In this document: positions 26,468 to 34,733 of the stretch, piece after piece | Layout: every line of letters begins with the position of its first letter | Numbering within the stretch: the first letter of the stretch is position 1 | NCBI GenBank assembly: GCA_964561535.1 | Contig: CAZLPZ010000003.1 | Span: 37,373-101,372 of the forward strand | From: CAZLPZ01 sp964561535 | GTDB lineage: Bacteria; Pseudomonadota; Alphaproteobacteria; Micavibrionales; Micavibrionaceae | DNA: 64,000 nt | Direction: 5' to 3' | Position numbers and translations under genes: made by a program | The notes under the pieces: generated by a model | Told to the model about the DNA's origin: nothing | Seen by the model: the letters and a program-made list of their open reading frames with translations, nothing else | Databases searched by the model: none

Positions 26468-29400
26468 ATGACATACAGATCCACAAATGATCAGCCCGTT
26501 AATCGGTTATCTCGGGCCATTACAGTAGGTGCTGTTCTAAAATATGCATTTTTACCCCGCATTTTTCCCCGTGTACGCAATTTGTTTGGGTCGGGTTTTG
26601 CGTCTTTTGCTTTGTTTATTGCCCTTGTTTATCGTGCGGTTCGATTGTTACCAGATGGACATCCGTATTTAAATCCTCAAAATATGGGTCGGTTTGGAGT
26701 ATTGGATGTTATATCTGAGGCTTTTCGACACATTAAATTTAATCGATCCATTTTAAAACAAAATAATATTGATCAGATTGTTGTCTTTGTCGTTGTCGCG
26801 GCTGCGATCTTGTTACTAGCGTTTCAGTTAGTTATGATGGTTATGGTGTTATTATTCCCCTCTGCCATGGCGTTTTCGTTTCCCGGAGGGTTATCATTCT
26901 CAAGTCCATTTCAGATGTTTGATACGCCGCGTATTCAAGGGAATACATTGGTTCAGATGGGGAGTAATGGACAAAGCTTTTATGATCTTTCTTTTATTTT
27001 TCTTGACCGTGTCTTTGGCGTACCGGATGTTTTTGGTTCGTGTATCGCTGATGGCCAGTTGAATAGTTGCAAGCCTGTGAGGCCTATGTATGGCGCGGGG
27101 TCTGGTGGTGCGATCAATGATCCTGCGGGATTTCCTTGGCCATATCATATCGCGTTACAAGGAATTTTTCAGTTTTATAGCGTAGGGTTGTTGATTATCG
27201 CGATTTTCTTGCTGATTTATTATACGATTGTGGTAGCTGTTGAAACAGCGCAAACGGGTGTTCCTTTTGGGAAACGGTTTAATACAGTGTGGGTCCCGTT
27301 GCGATTGGTGGCGGCTGCAGGATTGCTCATCCCCCTGACGTACGGCCTGAATTCTGGGCAATATATTGTACTGTATGCTGCAAAATACGGAGCGAATTTT
27401 GCGTCTAATGGTTGGATTGGATTTAATCAAACGTTAGTCGCAGCGAATGCGGGGGGGACGCCCTTGGGGGATAAGGCCAATATGATGGCCAAGCCCGCTA
27501 TTCCAAATGCGATGGAACTGATCCATTTTATATCGGTGATGCATGCATGTAAAACGATGGAAGATAAGGTCTTGCAGCAAAAAATAGTTGGAAATTTGGA
27601 TCCGGATCTTATTACGCCTTATCTTGTTCGCAGTTCTGAGTCACCAAAATTTATGAAATTAACGGATTCAGTGACTTATGATGATGCCGTAAAATTTTCA
27701 AAATTAGGCGATGTTGTGATTAGTTTTGGAATGCAAGATGATAAGATGTTCAAAAGTAAATTAGGAACAGTTGATCCTGTTTGTGGTCAATTAACGATAT
27801 CTACTGTTGTGGTGCCAGAAGGTGCGATTAGTAACGGTACAAATGGATCACCAGGTCTTGCTTTTAAACATCAAGGCGCTCAACAAATCGGACGATTATA
27901 TTGGGATTTATTGAGATATCTTGCTTTAAAGCGTGATGAAGGACAGGGACTTCCAAGTGTTTTTGTTGATCCTTCGACATCGAGTGGAACAAATTCACCC
28001 GCAACATCGCCAACATTGCCCTGGAATATTAATACAAAAATATCAAATCCTTATGTTGCAAACTATATGATGTATACAAAGGATGGTTTGAAATTTTCAG
28101 AGCCTTTGCCAGCCGATAAACAAGAATTAATTTTGTATGTTCAATCATCTTTGGAAACGGCGATTAGAGCAGGTCAGGTAACAGAAAGTGATAATGCGTC
28201 AAATCCATATGCTTTACCTGCTGATCTATTGGTTCGGGGGTGGGCGGCTGCGGGTATTTGGTATAACCGTATTGCGGATATGAACGGCACGTTTACAACC
28301 GCCGCGGGGAATTTACCGAAAGTATCGATGTATCCTCAAACCATGCGATATCTCGCGGAACAGAAGGCAAAAACGCAACAAGCTTCAAATGCATCGACGA
28401 CGTTTGATCCATATATTCAAAATGGAGCTGGGCAATCGCCTTTTACGATTGTTTATAGTCGCGGGGCGGATGAAGATCGTGCGGCCGACGCGTATTGGGA
28501 AATTACAAAATTTTGGCAAGATGGGACTGGATTTTCAACGTCCACGCGCGGGGTCTCGACGGGCAATCCTATTATCGATGTCATTAATTTTCTTTTTAGC
28601 ACATCGGGATTATTTTCAATTCGTGAAAATGCGAATGTGCACCCTTTGGCGCAACTGTCGAGTATCGGCAAATCGCTGGTTGAGAGATCGGTATCGATGC
28701 TCGGTATGGGATTAGTGGCAACGGGGATACAACCGTGGGTTCCTGAAAATCTTGCAGGGTTACGATCGGCTCTTGGGGTTGTGTCATCCTTTATTTTTTC
28801 GATTTTATCGATTGGCGCATCGGCAGGATTTATTCTGTACTATATTATTCCGTTTTTGCCCTTTATTTATTTCTTTTTTGCTGTGGGCGGGTGGGTTAAG
28901 GCAATATTTGAAGCAATGGTGGGTGTCCCACTTTGGGCACTTGCGCACATTCGAATTGACGGCGATGGGTTTACAGGCGAGGCGGCTAAGAATGGGTATT
29001 TTATGATTCTTGAAATTATGGTCCGACCGATTTTGATTGTGTTTGGGTTGGTCGCCAGTGTCACGATTTTTGCGGCGTCTGTCCAAGTGTTGAATGATAT
29101 CTTTAATCTGGCCGTTGATAATGTGGGCGGCGTGAATATGGACAAGATTTTAATGAATCCTACGGTTTCGCTCGAATCTGTTCGGTCATCGATTGATGCA
29201 TTTTTCTATACAATTGTGTATGTGATTTTGGTGTATATGATTGGGATGTCATCTTTTAAATTGATCGATTTGATTCCGTCCTCCATGCTGCGATGGATGG
29301 GGGTATCGATTCAAGCGTTTAACGACCCAGGCGAAGCGTATGCGGGCCAATTGACCTCTTACGGGACGATGGGGTCGCAGATGGCGTTCAGCACATTGGG

Positions 29401-29482
29401 CGGTGCTGCGCAAAAAGGGGTGAGTGGGTTATCCCAAGCCGCGAAGGGTTTGAAAGATTCAGCAGGTGGAACCAAACCATAG
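26468..29482 (+). CDS. DotA/TraY-like membrane protein 3
   Basis: 1004 residues, closest in length to Legionella DotA. Shared blocks: YAFLPRIFPRVRNLFG, RHIKFNRSILKQNNIDQIVV, IFLDRVFGVPDVFGSC, GVPFGKRFNTVWVPLRLVAA, YGLNSGQYIVLYAAKYGANF, LVRGWAAAGIWYNRIADMNG, PFLPFIYFFFAVGGWVKAIF, GVPLWALAHIRIDGDGF and MIGMSSFKLIDLIPSSMLRW. The middle region (about 300-660) is the least conserved among the three. An AAAGGGAG ribosome-binding site precedes the ATG. The 130-base spacer before it has no clear promoter. The gene ends 17 bases from the convergent beta-barrel gene. Confidence 0.8.
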   Translation: MTYRSTNDQPVNRLSRAITVGAVLKYAFLPRIFPRVRNLFGSGFASFALFIALVYRAVRLLPDGHPYLNPQNMGRFGVLDVISEAFRHIKFNRSILKQNNIDQIVVFVVVAAAILLLAFQLVMMVMVLLFPSAMAFSFPGGLSFSSPFQMFDTPRIQGNTLVQMGSNGQSFYDLSFIFLDRVFGVPDVFGSCIADGQLNSCKPVRPMYGAGSGGAINDPAGFPWPYHIALQGIFQFYSVGLLIIAIFLLIYYTIVVAVETAQTGVPFGKRFNTVWVPLRLVAAAGLLIPLTYGLNSGQYIVLYAAKYGANFASNGWIGFNQTLVAANAGGTPLGDKANMMAKPAIPNAMELIHFISVMHACKTMEDKVLQQKIVGNLDPDLITPYLVRSSESPKFMKLTDSVTYDDAVKFSKLGDVVISFGMQDDKMFKSKLGTVDPVCGQLTISTVVVPEGAISNGTNGSPGLAFKHQGAQQIGRLYWDLLRYLALKRDEGQGLPSVFVDPSTSSGTNSPATSPTLPWNINTKISNPYVANYMMYTKDGLKFSEPLPADKQELILYVQSSLETAIRAGQVTESDNASNPYALPADLLVRGWAAAGIWYNRIADMNGTFTTAAGNLPKVSMYPQTMRYLAEQKAKTQQASNASTTFDPYIQNGAGQSPFTIVYSRGADEDRAADAYWEITKFWQDGTGFSTSTRGVSTGNPIIDVINFLFSTSGLFSIRENANVHPLAQLSSIGKSLVERSVSMLGMGLVATGIQPWVPENLAGLRSALGVVSSFIFSILSIGASAGFILYYIIPFLPFIYFFFAVGGWVKAIFEAMVGVPLWALAHIRIDGDGFTGEAAKNGYFMILEIMVRPILIVFGLVASVTIFAASVQVLNDIFNLAVDNVGGVNMDKILMNPTVSLESVRSSIDAFFYTIVYVILVYMIGMSSFKLIDLIPSSMLRWMGVSIQAFNDPGEAYAGQLTSYGTMGSQMAFSTLGGAAQKGVSGLSQAAKGLKDSAGGTKP

Positions 29483-29499
29483 AATTTATATTTTAAGGT

Positions 29500-31533
29500 T
29501 TATTGTGTTTGAAGGCCGATAAATTGATCGAAACCCCCACCGGTAACAGTTATAAATCGCGTATACATATGGGAGGGGTGAGGCATGATTTGAAATCCGA
29601 TTTGATCCCCTGGTTGTACGCGTACATATGCCGTTGCCGTTGGCGTGTTATTTAATATAAATTCAGGCATGGGTCCTGAATCCATCGCCGATATTGCTAA
29701 ATATCGTGATCCAGTAAATTCAGACAAGATTATGGACGGTGATATATAGGGTGTTGTTTCGTTGATCGTATCGATCCATGGGGAAAAACCGGGCGTTATA
29801 ATTTTGGCATCTTCGTGGTAGGGATCAGAGGCGATTACGCCTGAGTATACAGCACCTGCTGTGGGGCCTACGATATTTAGTGCCCCGCCGAGGTCCTTAT
29901 AATTTCCGGATTCCATTACGGTACCGCCCGGTGTATTTGCATATAAATTCCCGGTTATATTTCCAAAAAGATCATTACCGCCAAAGGATTCAGAGTCGCC
30001 CAAATTGAGGTGAATTTTTTGTAATCCGGGTTGATCCGCCAATACACCGTATAATAAATTACCGGAAATGATACTGTTGTGGATTTTAACGTTCATGGGA
30101 TCTTGTGCATTTGAGGCATAGATGGCAATGCCGTGTGTGCCGTTTCCTGTTGATGACACGTTATCGATGATGATATTGCGCGCTTGATCCGTGATCATAA
30201 TCCCTGATCCTGAATTGCCGTCAAAATTTATTCCCCGTACGGTTTGTGTATTCCCCATGAGCGTGAGGGCATTGCCGTTGGGCGTACTAATAATTGGTGC
30301 GGCACTGTTTGTGCGGATGACTAAATCTCCTGTCCATTTGAAATCTGATGATGTGTATCGTGTATTTGATAGTATCAAAGGTGCCCCCGAACCCTGGATT
30401 GTGACGTGGTCGATTGGAATTGTAATATTTTCGGTGTAAGGGGTTTGTTCCATTTGATCGCCCCGAATATAGAGGGTGTCATTTGACTGCAAAACATTAA
30501 CGGCATCGGAAATTTTGGTAAAAGGGTGTTCAGTGGTGCCAGAAGCCGTTGCGGGGTCAGCTGTGTTATCGACATAAATAAATCGTGCTGGAGCATTTGT
30601 TTCTTGATCGATCAGGGGGGTTAGAGCGCCCGGCATGTCGTGATCGACGGTGACAATATCGACGTCGCGTTCGGGTGTGTCGCCCAGACGTGACCAGAGT
30701 GACGGTCGGTCGGGGCGTGAGGCGGCGCCTGGCAACCGTAAGGTCAGTTCTAAAAAATATTGTGCACCACGTACGTCATCATATTGGGCCCGACCGCCGA
30801 TGCTGGCAAAGGGGCTGAGGTCTGTTGTAAAGCGTACGCGTGCGCCCGCAACATCTTCTGTTACGTCGCCTTTAAAGTAATAAACTCCCGCAAAGGTGCG
30901 TGACGTCCCGATATATTTTGAAAAGTCAGGGATTTTGAATCCAATTTCGGCATCCATTCCCGGTTGGGCTTCTTCGATAATTTCGGAGGTCCCGCGGCTG
31001 TAAATGCCAGTACCCACCAGAATAGGAGTTTGAATAATTCCTGTTGTATGAACCGTTCGGCGGCGCGTGGGGATATAAATATTACTGCGCATTTCGATCG
31101 TGTCTTTGATGTATTCAATGCCGGCTGTGCCTTGCCAAAATTCGGATCCCAGGGACGTGAACCGCCGATCGGCATATAAATAGGTTCCCCAAATATGGTC
31201 GGTGTAAAACCCTCGTGCGCCTACGCCTAAGGATCCTTCAAAATTGGATTGGTTATCACTCATCAGACGTGCCGTACCAAATATAACACGGTCAGGGCTT
31301 TGCCATACAGGGCGCCAATATTCAGTGATATTTAGGGTACGATCTTTACTTGCTCGGACTTGAGAATCAATACGCGCTGGAATATCCCAGTGATCTTGGG
31401 TGGTTGGCTCTATAAATAAATCAATATCTGAATCCAAGGCGTGGGCACAGGGCACCCTTACAAGTGTTAGGGCACAAACAAAAAGAATCATGGGCAATAG
31501 AGGCCCATTTCTTTTGTGTGGTATCTTTTGCAT
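29500..31533 (-). CDS. Inverse-autotransporter-like beta-barrel with beta-helix passenger
   Basis: 677 residues. A signal peptide (about 1-32, ending CAHA) is followed by a strand-rich domain of about 235 residues with alternating aromatic strands (GVGARGFYTDHIWGTYLYAD, FWQGTAGIEYI, FAGVYYFKGDV, AQYFLELTLRLPG), resembling the N-terminal barrel of intimin/invasin-type (inverse) autotransporters. Then comes a right-handed parallel beta-helix region (about 310-560) starting FIYVDNTADPATASGTTEHP and containing the repeat-like turns TVRGINFDGNSGSGIMI and NGTHGIAIYASNAQ. A short beta domain closes the protein. Such proteins anchor in the outer membrane with the passenger outside, often for adhesion. 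No catalytic residues are identifiable. It stands alone, convergent with the dotA operon. Confidence 0.68.
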   Translation of the reverse strand: MQKIPHKRNGPLLPMILFVCALTLVRVPCAHALDSDIDLFIEPTTQDHWDIPARIDSQVRASKDRTLNITEYWRPVWQSPDRVIFGTARLMSDNQSNFEGSLGVGARGFYTDHIWGTYLYADRRFTSLGSEFWQGTAGIEYIKDTIEMRSNIYIPTRRRTVHTTGIIQTPILVGTGIYSRGTSEIIEEAQPGMDAEIGFKIPDFSKYIGTSRTFAGVYYFKGDVTEDVAGARVRFTTDLSPFASIGGRAQYDDVRGAQYFLELTLRLPGAASRPDRPSLWSRLGDTPERDVDIVTVDHDMPGALTPLIDQETNAPARFIYVDNTADPATASGTTEHPFTKISDAVNVLQSNDTLYIRGDQMEQTPYTENITIPIDHVTIQGSGAPLILSNTRYTSSDFKWTGDLVIRTNSAAPIISTPNGNALTLMGNTQTVRGINFDGNSGSGIMITDQARNIIIDNVSSTGNGTHGIAIYASNAQDPMNVKIHNSIISGNLLYGVLADQPGLQKIHLNLGDSESFGGNDLFGNITGNLYANTPGGTVMESGNYKDLGGALNIVGPTAGAVYSGVIASDPYHEDAKIITPGFSPWIDTINETTPYISPSIILSEFTGSRYLAISAMDSGPMPEFILNNTPTATAYVRVQPGDQIGFQIMPHPSHMYTRFITVTGGGFDQFIGLQTQ

Positions 31534-31649
31534 GTTTTTTTATGGTCATATTTATACAAAATTTCAAGTGCGTAAATATATGTATGTTGTAATATGGAAT
31601 TTTTTTAAAGATCAGATTATTTATCCGTTATATCAAATCACGAACGATG

Positions 31650-32387
31650 TCATGCTTGTGCGTATGATTTGCAATGTTGACGATCAAAACATGGGAAAAC
31701 ATCCGAACAAGTTTGGCATGTATATGTAACCAGATCATTTAAGTGATTTATTCGAATTTGCATGCCCTCGATTTCTAAATCCAATTCTTTGTTTAATTTA
31801 ATAAGGGCGCGAGAAAATGTTTCAGGTTTCATGCCTAAATAATTTGCAATCAAATGTTTATCGATAGGGAGCATTAATTTAATCGGACCTGATTTTTGAC
31901 CATCGTATAAGCGTAATAAAAAACAAGCTAAACGTTGTGATGCATCTTGGATCGTATGATGTTCTATTTGTTTATCTCGGGAGGTTTTTAAATGAGCCAT
32001 ATGGGTCATCATGGCCATGGCAAAAGGGGGATAGTTTTGAATTTCGGCTTGAATCCATGTTGTTGGGATCATCCAGATTTCCCCTGGTTCAATCATTTCT
32101 GCATGAAAAGAATAGCTATTATTATGAAAGAACGTCGTTTCTCCAAAAATATCATGTTTTGTTAAAAGGTCGAGAATAATTTCTTCTCCATTAATCGTTT
32201 CAGAAAAAAGTTTGACCCATCCATTTTCGATTACATAGAACCAATCGGCAATGTCATTTTGACTAAAAAATAAATATCCTTTTTTCCCTGTCTGGCGCTT
32301 TGATAATTCAGCTAATCGTTGTAAAGAATCGGGACGGGCTTGTTTTAGAAGTGGGATTTCAGAAAAAAATGATTTATTTTTTAACAT
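31650..32387 (-). CDS. Crp/Fnr regulator with C-terminal cysteine cluster
   Basis: 245 residues. The cyclic-nucleotide-binding-like sensor domain spans about 10-120, a dimer helix about 125-160, and the winged HTH about 170-215. The recognition helix KPETFSRALIKLNKE has E189-x-x-S192-R193, the Fnr-type pattern that reads TTGAT half-sites. Classic Fnr cysteines at the N-terminus are absent; instead C224, C227, C233 and C239 (TCQTCSDVFPC, then HC) form a C-terminal cluster, reminiscent of Bacillus subtilis Fnr, which holds its iron-sulfur cluster at the C-terminus. It is divergent from hemN with a near-consensus Fnr box between them. The sensor role is inferred from this and the nearby cco genes. 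Confidence 0.82.
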   Translation of the reverse strand: MLKNKSFFSEIPLLKQARPDSLQRLAELSKRQTGKKGYLFFSQNDIADWFYVIENGWVKLFSETINGEEIILDLLTKHDIFGETTFFHNNSYSFHAEMIEPGEIWMIPTTWIQAEIQNYPPFAMAMMTHMAHLKTSRDKQIEHHTIQDASQRLACFLLRLYDGQKSGPIKLMLPIDKHLIANYLGMKPETFSRALIKLNKELDLEIEGMQIRINHLNDLVTYTCQTCSDVFPCFDRQHCKSYAQA

Positions 32388-32400
32388 AGTTTAAATTTAC

Positions 32401-32414
32401 TTGATGAAGGTCAA
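32401..32414. promoter_or_regulatory. Fnr box between fnr-like gene and hemN
   Basis: TTGAT-GAAG-GTCAA matches the consensus TTGAT-N4-ATCAA at 9 of 10 positions. It lies 34 bases before the hemN ATG and 13 bases before the start of the regulator gene on the other strand, so it could activate hemN and at the same time autoregulate the regulator. A TAATAA word about 20 bases downstream fits the -10 position of a class II Fnr promoter. Confidence 0.75.
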
Positions 32415-32448
32415 TGCAAGAATGATCTGTACGTAATAACTGAGTTAA

Positions 32449-33822
32449 ATGCAAGTCTCGTATAAAAAAGCTTTATTGGCGCATGCTCAAAATTTGCCTA
32501 GGTATACCAGTTATCCGCCGGCAAATTTTTTTACGCCCCTCAAAGATCCAGACGAATATTATACAGTTTACAGTGCATTGTCTCCATTCCAGCCTATCTC
32601 TTTGTATATTCATATTCCATTTTGCCCTAAAATGTGCTGGTTTTGTGGATGCCATACTCAAGCGACTGCACGATACGACCCTATTCCTAATTATTTAGAG
32701 TTATTATATAAAGAAATTAAGTTTATTTCGGATACGATTCCCGCAGATATTCAGGTGAGCCATATTCATTTTGGAGGTGGATCACCAACTATTCTGACTC
32801 CCGATAATTTTACATCCTTAATGAACCATATTCGGGATCATTTTAAAGTTACGGATCATTGTCAAATTGCTATTGAAATTGATCCGCGCCAAATTACGTC
32901 GGAAAAAATGATGGCGTACCGGAATAATGGTGTCAACCGGATTAGCCTGGGTGTTCAAGATATTGATCATAAGGTTATGGCGGCTATAAATCGTGTACAG
33001 CCTTTTGATATCGTAAGGAAGGCTATTGATTTATGCCGTTCTTACAATTTTATGGATATCAATGTCGATCTTGTTTATGGTCTTCCTCACCAATCTTGTG
33101 AAACAATGATCGATACGGTGTCGGCTGTTTGCGACCTTTTACCTACGCGGCTGGCGTTATTTGGTTATGCTCATGTCCCGTGGTTGAAAAAGCATATGCG
33201 TTTGATCGCGGATATAGATTTACCAGATCTTGAATTGCGATATGATTTGGTTACAGCGGCATCTGACGTTATTGAATCACGTGGATATATCCCTATTGGG
33301 ATAGATCATTTTGCACAGTCCGATGATGCGTTAACTCAATCTCAAAAATTAGGGCAATTAAAGCGGAATTTTCAAGGATATGTTCCTGCATCTGAAGACC
33401 TTCCGATTATTGGATTGGGGGTGTCGTCCATATCACAAACCCCTTATGGATATATCCAAAATACATCTCATATGCCTCATTATCGCGATGCAATTCAGGC
33501 GGGTCAATTACCGATCGTCCGCGGGCATATATTATCATTGGAAGATCGATTGCATGCCGACATTATTGAACGACTGATGTGTGATGCGACGGTTAATTTA
33601 TCAACCATTCTGCGACGCCACCCAGGCACAATGATTGATATTGCTCGTATTAATGATCGTTTATTCCCTTTGATAAGAGATCGACTAGTCGAGATGACTC
33701 CAGATGGGAATATTACTGTTCACCATCGTTTGGCTGTTCGTATGGTGGCCCATGTCTTTGATGTTTACGCTGTTCAACAGGTTAAAGATTCTCCCAGTCC
33801 ACGCCATGCGAGTGCGATTTAA
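32449..33822 (+). CDS. hemN: Oxygen-independent coproporphyrinogen III dehydrogenase
   Basis: A 457-residue radical SAM enzyme that decarboxylates coproporphyrinogen III to protoporphyrinogen IX without oxygen, in heme synthesis. The iron-sulfur motif CPKMCWFCGC places C59, C63 and C66 in the CX3CX2C pattern with the HemN-specific fourth Cys C68. The N-terminus NLPRYTSYPPANFF, the SAM-binding IHFGGGSPTIL and the segment INVDLVYGLPHQS are typical. The length matches E. coli HemN (457). It is next to the Fnr-type regulator and its box, consistent with low-oxygen induction. It ends at a bidirectional terminator shared with ompW. Confidence 0.93.
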   Translation: MQVSYKKALLAHAQNLPRYTSYPPANFFTPLKDPDEYYTVYSALSPFQPISLYIHIPFCPKMCWFCGCHTQATARYDPIPNYLELLYKEIKFISDTIPADIQVSHIHFGGGSPTILTPDNFTSLMNHIRDHFKVTDHCQIAIEIDPRQITSEKMMAYRNNGVNRISLGVQDIDHKVMAAINRVQPFDIVRKAIDLCRSYNFMDINVDLVYGLPHQSCETMIDTVSAVCDLLPTRLALFGYAHVPWLKKHMRLIADIDLPDLELRYDLVTAASDVIESRGYIPIGIDHFAQSDDALTQSQKLGQLKRNFQGYVPASEDLPIIGLGVSSISQTPYGYIQNTSHMPHYRDAIQAGQLPIVRGHILSLEDRLHADIIERLMCDATVNLSTILRRHPGTMIDIARINDRLFPLIRDRLVEMTPDGNITVHHRLAVRMVAHVFDVYAVQQVKDSPSPRHASAI

Positions 33823-33828
33823 AAAAAA

Positions 33829-33852
33829 CACCCCAGATTTCCATCTGGGGTG
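33829..33852. terminator. Bidirectional hairpin terminator between hemN and ompW
   Basis: Perfect 9-bp stem ACCCCAGAT-TTCC-ATCTGGGGT at 33830-33851. On the minus strand it is followed by a run of eight T, giving a strong intrinsic terminator for ompW; on the plus strand the hemN stop lies just before it but the T tract is weak. Confidence 0.85.
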
Positions 33853-33875
33853 ATTAAGTTAACTTTTAGGGTTTT

Positions 33876-34502
33876 TTAAAAGCGATAAGCGACGCCGGCA
33901 CCAACAATCCATGGATCCAGATCAACATCAGCACGGACGGCGCCATAATTTACTTTAGCGTCTACATTCAGCCATAATTTTTTGACGTCGAGGTTAATAC
34001 CCCATTTATCGTTCAGCCAATAATCAAATCCGGCTTGAAGTGCTGTACCAAATCCGCCGCTCATCTCCAATTTGGTATAGCCGGGGGCATTATCGCTGTT
34101 AAAAAATGTTGAATAATTGACTCCTGCGCCAACATAAGGGTTAAAAGCTGATTCTGGGGCAAAATGATATTGCGCGGTCAGGGTTGGAGGCAATATAATA
34201 GTGGATCCTAAATCAGTGCTACTGTTTAATTGTACGGTGTGCTTCGCAATCGCTGCGATTAATTCAATGCCGATGTTTGGGGTGACATAGTGTGTAATGT
34301 CAAGTTCAGGCACGATTGCATTGGATACAGTGGCATCGCCTGCAATGTTCAGGGTTGAACTTTCGTCGGGCATTACACTAATGGCACGGCCTCGTAATTC
34401 CCAACGATTTGCGTCCCAAAAATCATAATTTTCTCCTGCAAAAGATGGCATTGCCGATAAAATGGTGCTCGCCATGGCGGCTACAAAAATAAACTTTCTC
34501 AT
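33876..34502 (-). CDS. ompW: OmpW-family outer membrane protein
   Basis: 208 residues. A signal peptide (MRKFIFVAAMASTILSAMPS to about residue 22) is followed by an eight-strand barrel. Family features are ELDITHYVTPNIGIELIAAI, PPTLTAQYHFAP, NPYVGAGVNYSTFF, DYWLNDKWGINLDVKKLWL and a terminal DLDPWIVGAGVAYRF ending in Phe, the BAM signal. OmpW proteins are small hydrophobic channels. The ATG at 34502 has AAGGGG upstream; the frame is open to 34577 but the signal peptide fixes the start. A perfect Fnr box lies about 68 bases upstream; ompW is known to be Fnr-controlled in enterics. Confidence 0.9.
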   Translation of the reverse strand: MRKFIFVAAMASTILSAMPSFAGENYDFWDANRWELRGRAISVMPDESSTLNIAGDATVSNAIVPELDITHYVTPNIGIELIAAIAKHTVQLNSSTDLGSTIILPPTLTAQYHFAPESAFNPYVGAGVNYSTFFNSDNAPGYTKLEMSGGFGTALQAGFDYWLNDKWGINLDVKKLWLNVDAKVNYGAVRADVDLDPWIVGAGVAYRF

Positions 34503-34563
34503 GAATTTACCCCTTATAAAAATTGAACCGAAATATATTTTAATTCTGGATGTATTTTCGTCC

Positions 34564-34577
34564 TTGATTAAAATCAA
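34564..34577. promoter_or_regulatory. Perfect Fnr box upstream of ompW
   Basis: TTGAT-TAAA-ATCAA, a full match to the Fnr/anaerobox consensus. It touches the ccoS stop codon and is followed on the minus strand, 21 bases on, by TAAAAT at the position expected for the -10 of a class II Fnr promoter reading into ompW. Confidence 0.85.
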
Positions 34578-34733
34578 TTATTCTTGTTTTTTTATTTCAT
34601 CATCAATTAAAATACGCATTGCGGCCCCATTTAAATCGTCATATTGGCCTGATCGTATTGACCACATAAAAGCAATGAGTGCAATGCCTCCTAAAAGAAG
34701 GGCGAGGGGAATTAAATATAATAAAACAATCAT
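34578..34733 (-). CDS. ccoS: cbb3 oxidase maturation protein CcoS
   Basis: A 51-residue protein starting MIVLLYLIPLALLLGGIALI, one membrane helix followed by the CcoS signature FMWSIRSGQYDDLNGAAMRI and a charged tail. CcoS is needed to insert heme and copper cofactors into CcoN. The start overlaps the ccoI stop as ATGA, so translation is coupled. It is the last gene of the ccoNOQPGHIS run, and its stop codon abuts the ompW Fnr box. Confidence 0.92.
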   Translation of the reverse strand: MIVLLYLIPLALLLGGIALIAFMWSIRSGQYDDLNGAAMRILIDDEIKKQE

